DNA of 48,903 nucleotides from Candidatus Curtissbacteria bacterium RIFCSPLOWO2_02_41_11 (GTDB taxonomy: Bacteria > Patescibacteriota > Microgenomatia > Curtissbacterales > GWA2-41-24): the NCBI GenBank assembly GCA_001775055.1, contig MFBU01000014.1:1-48903 (forward strand), given 5' to 3'. The translations under genes were made by a program, and so were the position numbers. A model generated the notes under the pieces. The model ran no database searches and was not told where the DNA came from. It worked only from the letters and a program-made list of their open reading frames with translations. Numbering within the stretch: position 1 is the stretch's first letter; every line of letters starts with the position of its first letter. Of this stretch, positions 1-7,755 are shown piece by piece.

Positions 1-2
1 GA

Positions 3-302
3 ATCCAAGGGGTTGTAGAAAAGGGTACCGATAAAATAAACCTCAAAATAGATGGCGAAATATTAAATGTGAGTTCGCGAGCAGCTTTTGAATCGGGAAT
101 TACTGAATCAGAACCATATGAAATCCTCAGAAATGATGAAAAATTCTTAATGGCGGTAAATACTAATCAAGAAAAAACTTATATAGATACATTTGTGGTT
201 GAAAAATCAACAGGTTTATCCACTTGGACCAAAAATAGAACATATTTCTTTGATCCTGAAGGTCATCCGGAAAGTTGGGCTTTTTACTTTATTTGCAGAT
301 GA
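3..302 (+). CDS. C-terminal fragment of an unrecognised protein (5' end outside window)
   Basis: The frame is open from the first base of the window to a TGA at 300-302, so this is the 3' end of a longer gene. The visible part is about 99 residues, soluble and mixed alpha/beta in character, with no membrane segment. A GTG at 69 lies in frame but there is no reason to prefer it as a start. The stop overlaps the next start as ATGA (299-302), so the two genes are probably translationally coupled. The family is not recognised. A coding call is supported by the coupling and the uninterrupted frame only. Confidence 0.55.
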   Translation: MQGVVEKGTDKINLKIDGEILNVSSRAAFESGITESEPYEILRNDEKFLMAVNTNQEKTYIDTFVVEKSTGLSTWTKNRTYFFDPEGHPESWAFYFICR

Positions 303-553
303 TTACACAGAAGGAGTTTGCAAAAAATAAATGGTTTATTTTGGTTGTAACTTTAATTTTATTTTGGTTTGTTTGGTTCCAACTTAGACCATCACTTATC
401 AGACAAAATTGCCAGAAATATGCTCGCGAAATGGGGAATAACTATTTCAATCTTGAATTTATTCAAAATGAAACCGCTTTAAGAAAGTCACAGCTTCAGC
501 AGGAATATATGGATAAAGCCTATGATCGGTGCCTGCATGATAAAGGACTCTGA
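299..553 (+). CDS. Small single-pass membrane protein with two cysteines
   Basis: This 84-residue protein starts at the ATG at 299, chosen over an upstream TTG at 275 because of the ATGA overlap with the preceding stop. Residues about 10-30 form one strongly hydrophobic membrane segment, followed by RPSLIRQNC and, near the C-terminus, AYDRCLHDKGL. The same layout (one membrane helix, RPxxIRxxC, then YxxCLxxxGL) recurs in the gene at 43456-43671, so the two look like paralogues. The paired cysteines could form a disulfide outside the membrane. The function is unknown. Confidence 0.7.
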   Translation: MITQKEFAKNKWFILVVTLILFWFVWFQLRPSLIRQNCQKYAREMGNNYFNLEFIQNETALRKSQLQQEYMDKAYDRCLHDKGL

Positions 554-742
554 TCAGCTGTACCGTAACAATTGAATTTGCTGCTTAAGACTATTCAAAT
601 ACTGAACATTTGTTAAGAGTGAGCCTAAGTTATAATCCAGTTGTGAGCTGGGAGCTGAATTGAGCTAAGTCGAGTCAAAGTGTTGAAGTCTGACTCTTGG
701 AACACAAAAGTAGTTCCCTGATCAATTTTTCGCCTGAAACAG

Positions 743-766
743 TATAATACCAAGTAGGAAAGGAGG
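743..766 (+). promoter_or_regulatory. Promoter -10 box and Shine-Dalgarno of the cold-shock gene
   Basis: TATAAT at 743-748 is a consensus -10 box; the -35 region is weak. AGGAGG at 761-766 is a full Shine-Dalgarno sequence but lies 37 nt before the ATG at 804. The rest of the gap 554-742 shows no credible gene; a second TATAAT sits near 632-637. Confidence 0.55.
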
Positions 767-770
767 ACAA

Positions 771-793
771 GTAGATTTAGTAAATAAATCTAC
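771..793 (+). promoter_or_regulatory. Perfect 9-bp hairpin between Shine-Dalgarno and start codon
   Basis: GTAGATTTA (771-779) and TAAATCTAC (785-793) are perfect complements with a 5-nt loop. Folding would shorten the distance from AGGAGG (761-766) to the cold-shock ATG (804) from 37 nt to about 14 nt. A two-codon ORF (ATG TTA TGA, 799-807) overlaps the start. This may be a temperature-sensitive translation switch (inference). Confidence 0.5.
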
Positions 794-803
794 TAAAAAT
801 GTT

Positions 804-1004
804 ATGAATGGAACAATTAAAACAAAAACTGACAAAGGATATGGATTTATTTCTCGTGAAGGAGAAGCAAAAGATCTTTTCTTTCACTCTACAGATTTGA
901 GCGGTGTTACTTTTGATGAACTTCAAGAAGGAGCAGCCGTCACGTTTGATGTTGTGGAAGGCGAAAAAGGCCCAAGTGCAAAAAATGTAAAACTTGCGGC
1001 GTAA
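804..1004 (+). CDS. Cold-shock-domain protein
   Basis: A 66-residue single cold-shock domain that binds single-stranded RNA/DNA and melts secondary structure in the cytoplasm. The RNP1-type motif KGYGFIS is at residues 11-17 and the RNP2-type motif LFFHST is at 25-30; the length is normal for CspA-type proteins. The upstream TATAAT, distant AGGAGG and intervening hairpin suggest control through the 5' leader, as is known for other cold-shock genes. It stands alone between small unknown genes. Start at ATG 804; there is no upstream in-frame start. Confidence 0.95.
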   Translation: MNGTIKTKTDKGYGFISREGEAKDLFFHSTDLSGVTFDELQEGAAVTFDVVEGEKGPSAKNVKLAA

Positions 1005-1047
1005 CCTTTACAAAGGAATATAAAAAGCCTTGAGGTCAATATTTCCC

Positions 1048-1300
1048 ATGCATTACTTCTATATACTGTGCTGTTCTGACAGTAATCTTTATTGTGGCAT
1101 GACTAAAAATTTAGAAAATAGGCTGAAGGAGCATAATTCTAGTGATGCTAAGAGCGCGAAATATTTTAGAGGGAAAAAACCGGTAAGTATTGTTTATTCG
1201 GAAGAATAGTCCTGATATCAAGGATGCTACAGCTGCTGAACTAATGATTACTATTAGAATCTCATTTAACATGCGTGTGGATTATACTACTAAGCTGTAA
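1048..1300 (+). pseudogene. Truncated, probably frameshifted GIY-YIG nuclease-family gene
   Basis: From ATG 1048 the frame encodes 53 residues beginning MHYFYILCCSDSNLYCGMTK, followed by NRLKEHN, AKYFRG and KKPVSIVYSEE, then TAG at 1207-1209. This matches the N-terminal part of UPF0213/YhbQ-like GIY-YIG proteins, which usually run to about 80-95 residues. Moving by one base at the stop opens a second frame (1208-1300, about 30 residues, containing DATAAELMI) at the place where the family's C-terminal helix would be. This suggests a single-base frameshift. It could instead be a genuinely short protein ending at 1209. Confidence 0.6.
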
Positions 1301-1372
1301 TAGGTTCTAACTTCGTCCACGAGGCGGAGCCAAATTTCTTAGTCTTCAGTTGAACTGAATAGGATTCGAGTA

Positions 1373-1819
1373 CTACTTGAAGTTCTTAAACAAGTAAAGA
1401 CATTCTTTGAGGGAACTTATTGTAAAGTCAGGTTTCTGAAATTTATTTTGGGGCAGTTCATTTGCAAATTTTCCCTGTTTTAACCAAACTGTTCTTGCTC
1501 CTAGTTTCTTACCTACTTCTAACTCGGATCTAACTCTATCACCTACAAAAAAGACTTCCCTCTTTTTGTTTAAGGGGATAAACGGTTTATAAACTTCGAC
1601 ATTTTTTTCTGTATCGACGAAAACAATTTTTTTTAAAAAATTTCCAACTTGAAGCTTTTTTACTTCATTGGCCATGTCTTTTTTGCCTTTTCCTACTAAA
1701 ACAACCGGAATACTTTTAGCTTTGAGAAGTTTCAATAAACTTACTGCCCCTTTTATTAACTTTTTGGTATCAGGATCGTAGAGTGTTCGTTTCCAATCAA
1801 AAATGACTAATTTGGGCAT
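1373..1819 (-). CDS. HAD-superfamily protein with altered motif I
   Basis: A 148-residue protein starting at MPKLVIFDWKRT; I chose ATG 1819 because HAD proteins normally begin just before motif I. A longer frame to 1873 would overlap the upstream gene. Motif I has the nucleophile Asp8, but the usual acid/base Asp two residues on is Lys10. Motif II reads LVGKGKK, without the usual Ser/Thr. A candidate motif III lysine is K78 (YKP), and motif IV is VGDR at 92-95. A phosphotransferase fold is clear but ordinary phosphatase chemistry is doubtful. It lies 4 nt after the stop of the histidine-phosphatase/ATP-grasp gene and is probably in one transcript with it. Confidence 0.75.
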   Translation of the reverse strand: MPKLVIFDWKRTLYDPDTKKLIKGAVSLLKLLKAKSIPVVLVGKGKKDMANEVKKLQVGNFLKKIVFVDTEKNVEVYKPFIPLNKKREVFFVGDRVRSELEVGKKLGARTVWLKQGKFANELPQNKFQKPDFTISSLKECLYLFKNFK

Positions 1820-1823
1820 TTTT

Positions 1824-4103
1824 TTATATAGGATGTGCTGAAACCGCAGTGTTAATGCTACCTGTGGATGCATGAATATAGTTAGTGTTTTCGCATCCTG
1901 TAGCTTTTATAGCTAACATTTGTCCAGCTGATTCCCCAATCATGGCAAAGTAAGGTGTAATTCTTATCCTTGCCTCCATTGGTATTGGCTTTCTTGAGCC
2001 TTTTTCTTCATAAATCAGTGGTCTTTTTTGTCCTTCCATAAATTCCTGAATGATGTAGAGGGAAGAATTGTCACTACTTGCTGCTGACAACAACCTTGAG
2101 GCTTCAGCTTGGGACTTTTCATGCAAGAAATTAACTCCTTCTCCCCAAGAACTTCCATGGCCGAATCCCGATTTTTTGAGAACATAACGGCGCATCGATT
2201 TAGAAAGGTCAGCTAAGTCAATTGAACTAGTGACGCCATTTGGTAATTGTCCAGCGAAATATTCTTCCTGGCCTACTATCCAGGTTGGGGGAATGGTTTT
2301 CCTAAGACGATCAACAGTTGATGTTCCAAGTCTTTGGATGAAAAATGGTTCTAGTCTACTATCCCAAATCAAAGCAAGAAGTGCTTTTTCCTCCATGTAT
2401 GGGGTCAGGGAAGGGGTAACATTTAGATCATCGAGAACTCTGATTACTAGATCATGAATAAATAAATCGTTTAGTGCTTCATAAAGGTAGAATCCTCTAT
2501 ATAAATGGATCGGTGAAACACCTACTAAGGTGTCAATATGCGCTGCATTCCATTCTCTTTGAACTGATGACAGAATTTCTCTTGCTAGGAATTGTAGTTG
2601 TCCTGCGTATGATGCTGTATTTTGGCTATAAACAATCTGGCCTCTATTGGTAGTATGATCCCTTAAGAATTGGCCAAGGATACAACTCGGGACCAAGGTT
2701 TGGAAACCTACCTCCTCATAAGCACGGTTTAAGAGTTCTGCTAGTGGGAGACCAAAGGGTGATGTTTCAATTTCACAAATCGAGAAGCCATCTTTGGTTA
2801 TAATCAAGTCTGGTCTAATAAAGAGATAATTGGTCCTTCTTGCCTTTTGCAAATAATCAGGTTTGCCTCTATTAAGCAGGTTTGCCACGCGGTCGTCTAT
2901 ATTAAATAGTTCGTTGCAAGCATTCATAAATGCTACGATATCTTGTCCAATTGTCAAAATTTCAGATGCTTCTTCATTTGTGAGAATGAGGGGTTCTGGA
3001 GATACAAGAAAAGGAATTTTTTCTTCGGTTTCATATTCGCTTCTTCGAACTTTGTACCATTGATAACCCTCACCCAATTTTTCGAGTATTTTTCTCATGT
3101 CCTTTCTTTTGATGGGTTTTGGTTTTTCAGTTTCTCCCAGAACGCCTCTTTCGAGAATGAGGAAATTGTCGCAACCAATGGCGATCATACTCATCTCTGG
3201 AAGACGAGTTGATGGGTCAGCAAGTTCTTTTGCTTTGTTTAGAACTTCGGATAATTGTTGACTGTGTGTAAGTGCTATAAAGAGGCTATTACCAGTTGGA
3301 TCATCTTTTTGGTTATAGAGATAACTGATTGAATCTTCTATTGTTTTTGATGGTCTTTGACCATTTCGTGTTGGTTTACAGAGTTTGTCAATGAGTTTTG
3401 GTTCCCAAGGCATAAAGCCTGAAGGAACATCAGCTAAAATTTGTTCTACGGTTACACATGGATCATCGCCTTCATCTTTGTAAGTTATACAAGTTAATCC
3501 TTCGTCTATGACGATTGTAGAATTTGGTGCCATTTGTTTAATCACTCTTGCTATTTCAAAAGCGCGTGCATTTTCAGAAGAAAAGATTTTTATATCTTTT
3601 CCAGTTCTTGCACTGAGGTAACAAAGGATAAATCCGGTTGCAAATACTTCGGCCAAACTTTTATTAGTTATAAGATCCATTCTATTAAAAGGGTTTTGCA
3701 TCATCCTAATTTTTCTTAGATCAGCTCTGGGAATTGTAAAAACCCATTCTGGCGGGCTTTGCTCGGCATGTCGAATTACAATAAGCTTGTTACCTAGACT
3801 CTGAGTTGCAGAGGTGAGTTGTTCAATTTTCTCGGGTTTTACTTGATCTGGGGTTTGACCGTTTGGTTCTATTTTTAATGATTGGAAGATAGATATAGCA
3901 AGTTCGTTAGCAAGGCTTGCTGCTTTTGTAGCATCTAATTCGCCAAGGTGCAGTAAATCAAGAACATTTCTGTCCTTAAATTCCCTTAAGGCATTAAATG
4001 CACTATAAAGGCGCAGGTCTAGCAATTCGGTTTGAGGACTTTCCGATAAAGGAAGACCTACTACAGTGCGTTCTACCATGCTTGACAAGTCATTATTATA
4101 CAC
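1824..4103 (-). CDS. Histidine phosphatase / ATP-grasp fusion protein
   Basis: A 759-residue protein of two enzyme halves. Residues about 105-310 carry histidine-phosphatase signatures: RHAE at 111-114 (catalytic His112), SSENAR at 175-180 with the second Arg180, and the second His280 in LTHSQQ. Residues about 365-750 resemble ATP-grasp ligases of the glutathionylspermidine-synthase-like type: RPDLII and CEIETSPFG (430-451), the nucleotide-binding stretch VLKKSGFGHGSSW (641-653), IIQEF (684-688) and ARIRITPYF (711-719). The GTG at 4103 gives the longest frame; ATG 4079 (residue 9) is an alternative, and neither has a clear Shine-Dalgarno. The substrate is unknown. It lies directly upstream of a HAD protein and is divergent from an unknown gene at 4326. 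Confidence 0.75.
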   Translation of the reverse strand: MYNNDLSSMVERTVVGLPLSESPQTELLDLRLYSAFNALREFKDRNVLDLLHLGELDATKAASLANELAISIFQSLKIEPNGQTPDQVKPEKIEQLTSATQSLGNKLIVIRHAEQSPPEWVFTIPRADLRKIRMMQNPFNRMDLITNKSLAEVFATGFILCYLSARTGKDIKIFSSENARAFEIARVIKQMAPNSTIVIDEGLTCITYKDEGDDPCVTVEQILADVPSGFMPWEPKLIDKLCKPTRNGQRPSKTIEDSISYLYNQKDDPTGNSLFIALTHSQQLSEVLNKAKELADPSTRLPEMSMIAIGCDNFLILERGVLGETEKPKPIKRKDMRKILEKLGEGYQWYKVRRSEYETEEKIPFLVSPEPLILTNEEASEILTIGQDIVAFMNACNELFNIDDRVANLLNRGKPDYLQKARRTNYLFIRPDLIITKDGFSICEIETSPFGLPLAELLNRAYEEVGFQTLVPSCILGQFLRDHTTNRGQIVYSQNTASYAGQLQFLAREILSSVQREWNAAHIDTLVGVSPIHLYRGFYLYEALNDLFIHDLVIRVLDDLNVTPSLTPYMEEKALLALIWDSRLEPFFIQRLGTSTVDRLRKTIPPTWIVGQEEYFAGQLPNGVTSSIDLADLSKSMRRYVLKKSGFGHGSSWGEGVNFLHEKSQAEASRLLSAASSDNSSLYIIQEFMEGQKRPLIYEEKGSRKPIPMEARIRITPYFAMIGESAGQMLAIKATGCENTNYIHASTGSINTAVSAHPI

Positions 4104-4108
4104 CTGAG

Positions 4109-4147
4109 TCTAGAAACAGCAAAAAATAGTTCTCCTCTGTTTCTAGA
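4109..4147. promoter_or_regulatory. 11-bp perfect inverted repeat in divergent promoter region
   Basis: TCTAGAAACAG (4109-4119) and CTGTTTCTAGA (4137-4147) are perfect inverted copies separated by 17 nt. The element lies between the divergent genes 1824-4103 (minus) and 4326-5384 (plus), just upstream of the minus-strand start. It could be an operator or a leader hairpin. A possible plus-strand promoter follows (TTGCGA 4236, TATAAT 4262, spacing 20). The remainder of this 222-nt gap is featureless. Confidence 0.5.
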
Positions 4148-4325
4148 AAATATGTCCTAAGTGCGCTAACATTGGGGAGCACTAATAAATATCGACTCAA
4201 ACTCCTCTTCAGTCGCAAGAAAATAAGCAAGTAGCTTGCGATCTTCAACTTTATTTGGGTGTATAATTGATCGCTCTAAATTAAAAATCACCCAAACTTA
4301 TTCTTAAGTTCGAGGGCTAAAAAAT

Positions 4326-5384
4326 ATGTCACTGGCTGAAAGAGTTGAAGTCGGAGTTAGAGATAGAGATTACAATGTCTATTTTTACCCGTTAGGACAA
4401 GAAGGGTTAGTACGATATTTAGAAGAAAAGTGCCGTCCTCTTTTCGGGTCTGATGTCTATTATGATGCCGAGGGTACTATCTTTTATAGAACATGGCGCG
4501 ATCTTCCAAGAAAAGGATTTCAGCCAGATAAACATGTTTTAGTCTCCCGACTTCCTCCGCGAGCTGATATTTCTGCCCCGTATACACGCTATCAAGATCT
4601 TAAAGTGATGAGGATTCACCAGGTAAGAAAAGACGATGGCAGTGTTGAAGCAGCTATCCGGTCTATTGACCATACTCTTGAGGGAGAAAGAGGTAAAGAG
4701 AGAGATCAAGCAGCGGCTGTCAAATACAGAGCAACTGAATTACTTGATCTTTTTGGCGGAAAGAGTTTTACAGAAATTAGCCAGGATGAATTTAAGACAG
4801 AGAGAGACAAAACCTATGCCCTTCTTGCCAGAGTTGGTCTTGATCCTGAGGCCGTGGTTAACCAACTAAAGCAAAGGATGAGTAAATGGTTAACCAAAGG
4901 CAGTTTTGGTAGAGATTCCACAGGAAGACTAAACCGATTAATTACTACCCAGGCATTAAGCGCTGCACACAGAAGAGCCATAATGAGAGAAAGAGGCATC
5001 GGAGGACCGATTGTAGGGAAATTCGTCAGAATGCGAGAGGCGCTTACCTTTGAAAGGGAATTTTGTCGCACAATTTTTCAAGATGTGACCGCTCACCTGC
5101 GTCCAGAGGCAATGCCGTCCCACATGCTGTTTAAGTATCCCACCAGGCGTCCTGGCAACGTAGGGATTGTACGAGGAATGATTCATACTATGTGTTTTCA
5201 ACTGGGACTACCACATGTCAAAACCTATCGGACTATAGGAAGGCAGGTGGAGGTAATATTGGCAGAGGTGGAAGAATTACTCAGACAAGGTAAACGGGCA
5301 GAGATAGTACAACGTGGCTTGTTCCCACAGGCTTATCAGCTTTTAGTAGATGAGTTGGGAAAGCGCCAAGATATTTATCCTTAA
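4326..5384 (+). CDS. Unrecognised 352-residue basic soluble protein
   Basis: I do not recognise this protein. It is soluble, rich in Arg and Glu, has no membrane segment and no obvious nucleotide-binding loop. The C-terminal half (residues about 190-300) is especially basic, with many Arg in the stretch running through LNRLIT, HRRAIMRERG and FKYPTRRPG, which would suit nucleic-acid binding. The start is ATG 4326, preceded by an AT-rich leader without a good Shine-Dalgarno. It is divergent from the histidine-phosphatase/ATP-grasp gene and shares the intergenic inverted repeat, so co-regulation is possible but unproven. Base composition resembles its neighbours. Confidence 0.65.
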   Translation: MSLAERVEVGVRDRDYNVYFYPLGQEGLVRYLEEKCRPLFGSDVYYDAEGTIFYRTWRDLPRKGFQPDKHVLVSRLPPRADISAPYTRYQDLKVMRIHQVRKDDGSVEAAIRSIDHTLEGERGKERDQAAAVKYRATELLDLFGGKSFTEISQDEFKTERDKTYALLARVGLDPEAVVNQLKQRMSKWLTKGSFGRDSTGRLNRLITTQALSAAHRRAIMRERGIGGPIVGKFVRMREALTFEREFCRTIFQDVTAHLRPEAMPSHMLFKYPTRRPGNVGIVRGMIHTMCFQLGLPHVKTYRTIGRQVEVILAEVEELLRQGKRAEIVQRGLFPQAYQLLVDELGKRQDIYP

Positions 5385-5403
5385 TTCATTTTAAAAAATA
5401 ATA

Positions 5404-5409
5404 TATAAT
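5404..5409 (+). promoter_or_regulatory. -10 box placed for a leaderless start
   Basis: TATAAT at 5404-5409 ends 8 nt before the ATG at 5418. No Shine-Dalgarno is present in the AT-only stretch between. Transcription would begin at or within a base or two of the start codon. Confidence 0.5.
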
Positions 5410-5417
5410 CTAAATTG

Positions 5418-6956
5418 ATGGTGCAAAAATACTGCCCCAATTGCGGTCATAAACTTCAGGCGAAAGCCAAGTTCTGCGACAACTGTGGTCAAGAAACCGG
5501 TACAGATGCGCCGGCTGAAAAGCCCAAGAGAAGGACAAATTGGGGCGTATTATTTTTTGTTTTGGCCATTGTTTTTTCAGGTTTGGGGACGATTGCTTCA
5601 TCATCGCCTAACAAGAGTGGCCAACAGGCAGCCTCAGTATTTTTTGTAGTAGGCGGTTTTTTGTATTTGGGTGCGGTTTTGGCGTTTTTGCGTTGGCTTT
5701 TTAGGAAAAATAAGAAGTTAACCATTGCCCTTCTGGTCGCTTTGATAATTCTGTCGAGCTTCACTGTCGTCTATTACCAGACAAAACAGGCCTATTTATC
5801 GCAAATTTCGGCAATTGAAGATATTGGAGCAGAAATTGCCTACGCCAAATCTGTTGGTGATGATCTTGTCGCCGGCAGAAAGGTCGCGAATGCGGGAATC
5901 GTCTTAGAAGACAACGGTTTTGGTGATGTCTTGGCACAAGAGAAGATTACAACCACGCTGCAAGTTCGCAGCAAATTAGAAAGAGAGTCCAACAAGATTA
6001 AGACAAAAAGGGTAAAGTCTGAAATTGAGCCCTATCGAAACTCCGTTGCCACATGGTCATCGGCACTTCTTGATGCCTCAAACTTTAAAAACCCCCAGTC
6101 ACTCACACGTGAGGAAAGAGCGACATGGCAAAAATTGCCCGAAACCCCTGCGGTAGTTTCAATGAATCTGAGGGACGATCAGCAAACAGGTGCACTTGAC
6201 TCAGTATCTTCGCGCATAAAACAACTCCAAAGTTCAGGCGATCTGGCGATAGCCGGTAAAGATCAATCGTCCATGCGCCTTGTTGCCTCTCGCGCCTTGA
6301 TGCAGTCTAATTTTGTGGAAAGCCTGACTGTTGCCAATCCAAATATTTGCTCCAAGCGAGGGTGTGCACCGGAGGTTAAGAGTTTTGTCGGCGGGGTATA
6401 TCGAAGCGCCCACAATTATGTTGTCGGCAATCAAAGTGCGGCAGCGGCGGAGTGGGACAAAACTTGGGATACACCGCCGGAAATCATCGCAGGAGCAGGA
6501 ACACCACTTGGAGGTTTGGGTATCACCCAAGGATCGCCAGATCCGACTCCTCCTCCCAACAAACCGACAAGAACAGCATCGGTTAGCCCTGATTATAAAC
6601 CGCGGCAGGGAGGAGGAGCCTCGTGGGATGGTACTTATTCGTCTACTGCCAATGTAAGTTGCGATACTGCCTCCAGTGACTTTGCCGATACCTTCGCCAA
6701 CTCGTCATTCGGCAACTTTGAGGTGCGGGGAAATAAGATCCTTGGCGGCGCGTTGGAAATTGCGATCGATTCGAGCGGCCATGCAAGTTACAACGCCAAT
6801 ATCGCTGGGTTTAATGTTACTTCTGATTACTACTTTGTCCAGACTGGAGGCGGAGGAGGAGTCGCAGTATCCGGAAACTTTTCGCTATATGGGGGGGCAG
6901 AAGGAGTAAGTGTGTCCTGTAGCGGCGATTTCTCAGGAAGCCGAATCTCTTTGTAA
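5418..6956 (+). CDS. Zinc-ribbon membrane protein with large extracytoplasmic region
   Basis: The protein opens with a zinc ribbon of two CxxC pairs (YCPNCG and FCDNCG) in the first 25 residues. Three hydrophobic segments follow at roughly 43-60, 72-95 and 102-122. A long polar region (about residues 130-370) then contains helical stretches and two cysteines (NICSKRGC). A Pro/Gly-rich linker precedes a C-terminal beta-rich domain of about 110 residues with two further cysteines. Starting at ATG 5418 rather than TTG 5415 fits the -10 box spacing. This is probably a surface protein with a cytoplasmic zinc ribbon; the function is unknown. Confidence 0.8.
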   Translation: MVQKYCPNCGHKLQAKAKFCDNCGQETGTDAPAEKPKRRTNWGVLFFVLAIVFSGLGTIASSSPNKSGQQAASVFFVVGGFLYLGAVLAFLRWLFRKNKKLTIALLVALIILSSFTVVYYQTKQAYLSQISAIEDIGAEIAYAKSVGDDLVAGRKVANAGIVLEDNGFGDVLAQEKITTTLQVRSKLERESNKIKTKRVKSEIEPYRNSVATWSSALLDASNFKNPQSLTREERATWQKLPETPAVVSMNLRDDQQTGALDSVSSRIKQLQSSGDLAIAGKDQSSMRLVASRALMQSNFVESLTVANPNICSKRGCAPEVKSFVGGVYRSAHNYVVGNQSAAAAEWDKTWDTPPEIIAGAGTPLGGLGITQGSPDPTPPPNKPTRTASVSPDYKPRQGGGASWDGTYSSTANVSCDTASSDFADTFANSSFGNFEVRGNKILGGALEIAIDSSGHASYNANIAGFNVTSDYYFVQTGGGGGVAVSGNFSLYGGAEGVSVSCSGDFSGSRISL

Positions 6957-6972
6957 AGTTTTGTGCCACAGC

Positions 6973-6987
6973 TCGAAAATTGTCCCC
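6973..6987 (+). repeat. Copy 1 of the CGAAAATYGYCCC word
   Basis: TCGAAAATTGTCCCC begins 16 nt after the stop of the zinc-ribbon membrane protein. Related words on the same strand occur at 8655, 9083, 43941 and 44410. Confidence 0.6.
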
Positions 6988-7024
6988 TGACATACTCAGC
7001 ATAAACTCGCAAGTGGTCCCATAG

Positions 7025-7052
7025 TTGATTTAAAATCCGTTTGTGTTATAAT
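7025..7052 (+). promoter_or_regulatory. Promoter of the RRM gene (extended -10)
   Basis: TTGATT (7025-7030), a 16-nt spacer, then TATAAT (7047-7052) preceded by TGT, giving an extended -10. The predicted start site near 7059 leaves a leader of about 118 nt before ATG 7178, long for this genome. Confidence 0.65.
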
Positions 7053-7177
7053 GAAGCCTAACTTAAGTTGAGTGATTAAAAGCTTTTTGATACTTCAGTA
7101 AAAATTACTTCGTATCCATAGACTCTTAATTCCATTCTCATTTAAGGTTAATTTTTAAAAAGAAAGGGGGTAAAAAA

Positions 7178-7486
7178 ATGGCAAAAAGATTATTTGTGGG
7201 AGGTCTTCCATACAGCGCAACTTCTGCACAGCTTGAAGAATTATTTTCTCAAGTTGGTAAGATAGCAAGCCTTAATCTAATAACAGATAGGTTTTCAGGT
7301 CAAAGCAAAGGTTTTGCGTTTGTGGAGATGTCAACCGACGAGGAATCAGACGCGGCAATTAAGAAATTCAATAACTACGAACTTGATGGTAGGAAAATTG
7401 TGGTTAATGTAGCGCGTCCTCAGGAAGATAAAAATCGATTCAACCAAAACAGAGGTAACTGGCAAAGATCCGGCAATCGCTGGTAA
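7178..7486 (+). CDS. RRM-type RNA-binding protein
   Basis: A 102-residue protein made of one RNA-recognition motif and a short Asn/Arg/Gly-rich tail. RNP2 is LFVGGL (residues 5-10) and RNP1 is KGFAFVEM, the two strands that stack on RNA bases. This matches the small bacterial RRM proteins of cyanobacteria and CPR. A strong AGGGGG-type Shine-Dalgarno lies at about 7162-7170, ahead of ATG 7178. A zinc-ribbon gene follows 17 nt downstream and is probably in the same transcript. It probably acts as an RNA chaperone or cold-inducible RNA binder (inference). Confidence 0.93.
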   Translation: MAKRLFVGGLPYSATSAQLEELFSQVGKIASLNLITDRFSGQSKGFAFVEMSTDEESDAAIKKFNNYELDGRKIVVNVARPQEDKNRFNQNRGNWQRSGNRW

Positions 7487-7503
7487 TTTAAAGGGAGGTT
7501 TCT

Positions 7504-7755
7504 ATTAAGAAACAAGCAGAAACGGTTTGTATTCGTTGCGGTAAGTTACGGGTATTTTACCGCCGATGGGAAGACAGAGCAGAAGGCAGGGGTACTCTAA
7601 TTACTCATATGGAGAGCGTCTGTCCGGATTCCGAGTGCCAAAAAATAGTCGATGCCCAGTTTACCGCGATGAGGGAGAAAAGGCTCCTATCGCAAGATAA
7701 AAGAAAGAATATTATTCTTGCAAGAAGAACAAAATCAATTTCATCAATTTCTTAG
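7504..7755 (+). CDS. Small zinc-ribbon protein, apparent ATT start
   Basis: The frame from 7492 to TAG 7753-7755 has no ATG, GTG or TTG before the first cysteine pair. GGGAGG (7493-7498) sits 5 nt before ATT at 7504, which I take as the start codon. The 83-residue product has CIRCGK (Cys9, Cys12) and CPDSEC (Cys40, Cys45), a probable four-cysteine zinc ribbon, followed by a basic helical tail. An internal ATG at 7609 would lose half the zinc site. It follows the RRM gene and overlaps the msrB stop by 4 nt on the other strand. The function is unknown; nucleic-acid binding is plausible. Confidence 0.75.
   Translation: MKKQAETVCIRCGKLRVFYRRWEDRAEGRGTLITHMESVCPDSECQKIVDAQFTAMREKRLLSQDKRKNIILARRTKSISSIS

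Noticed and set aside
2230-3719. Plus-strand open frames opposite the histidine-phosphatase/ATP-grasp gene
   Set aside because: They are shadows of the minus-strand gene, with no motif, ribosome site or promoter of their own.
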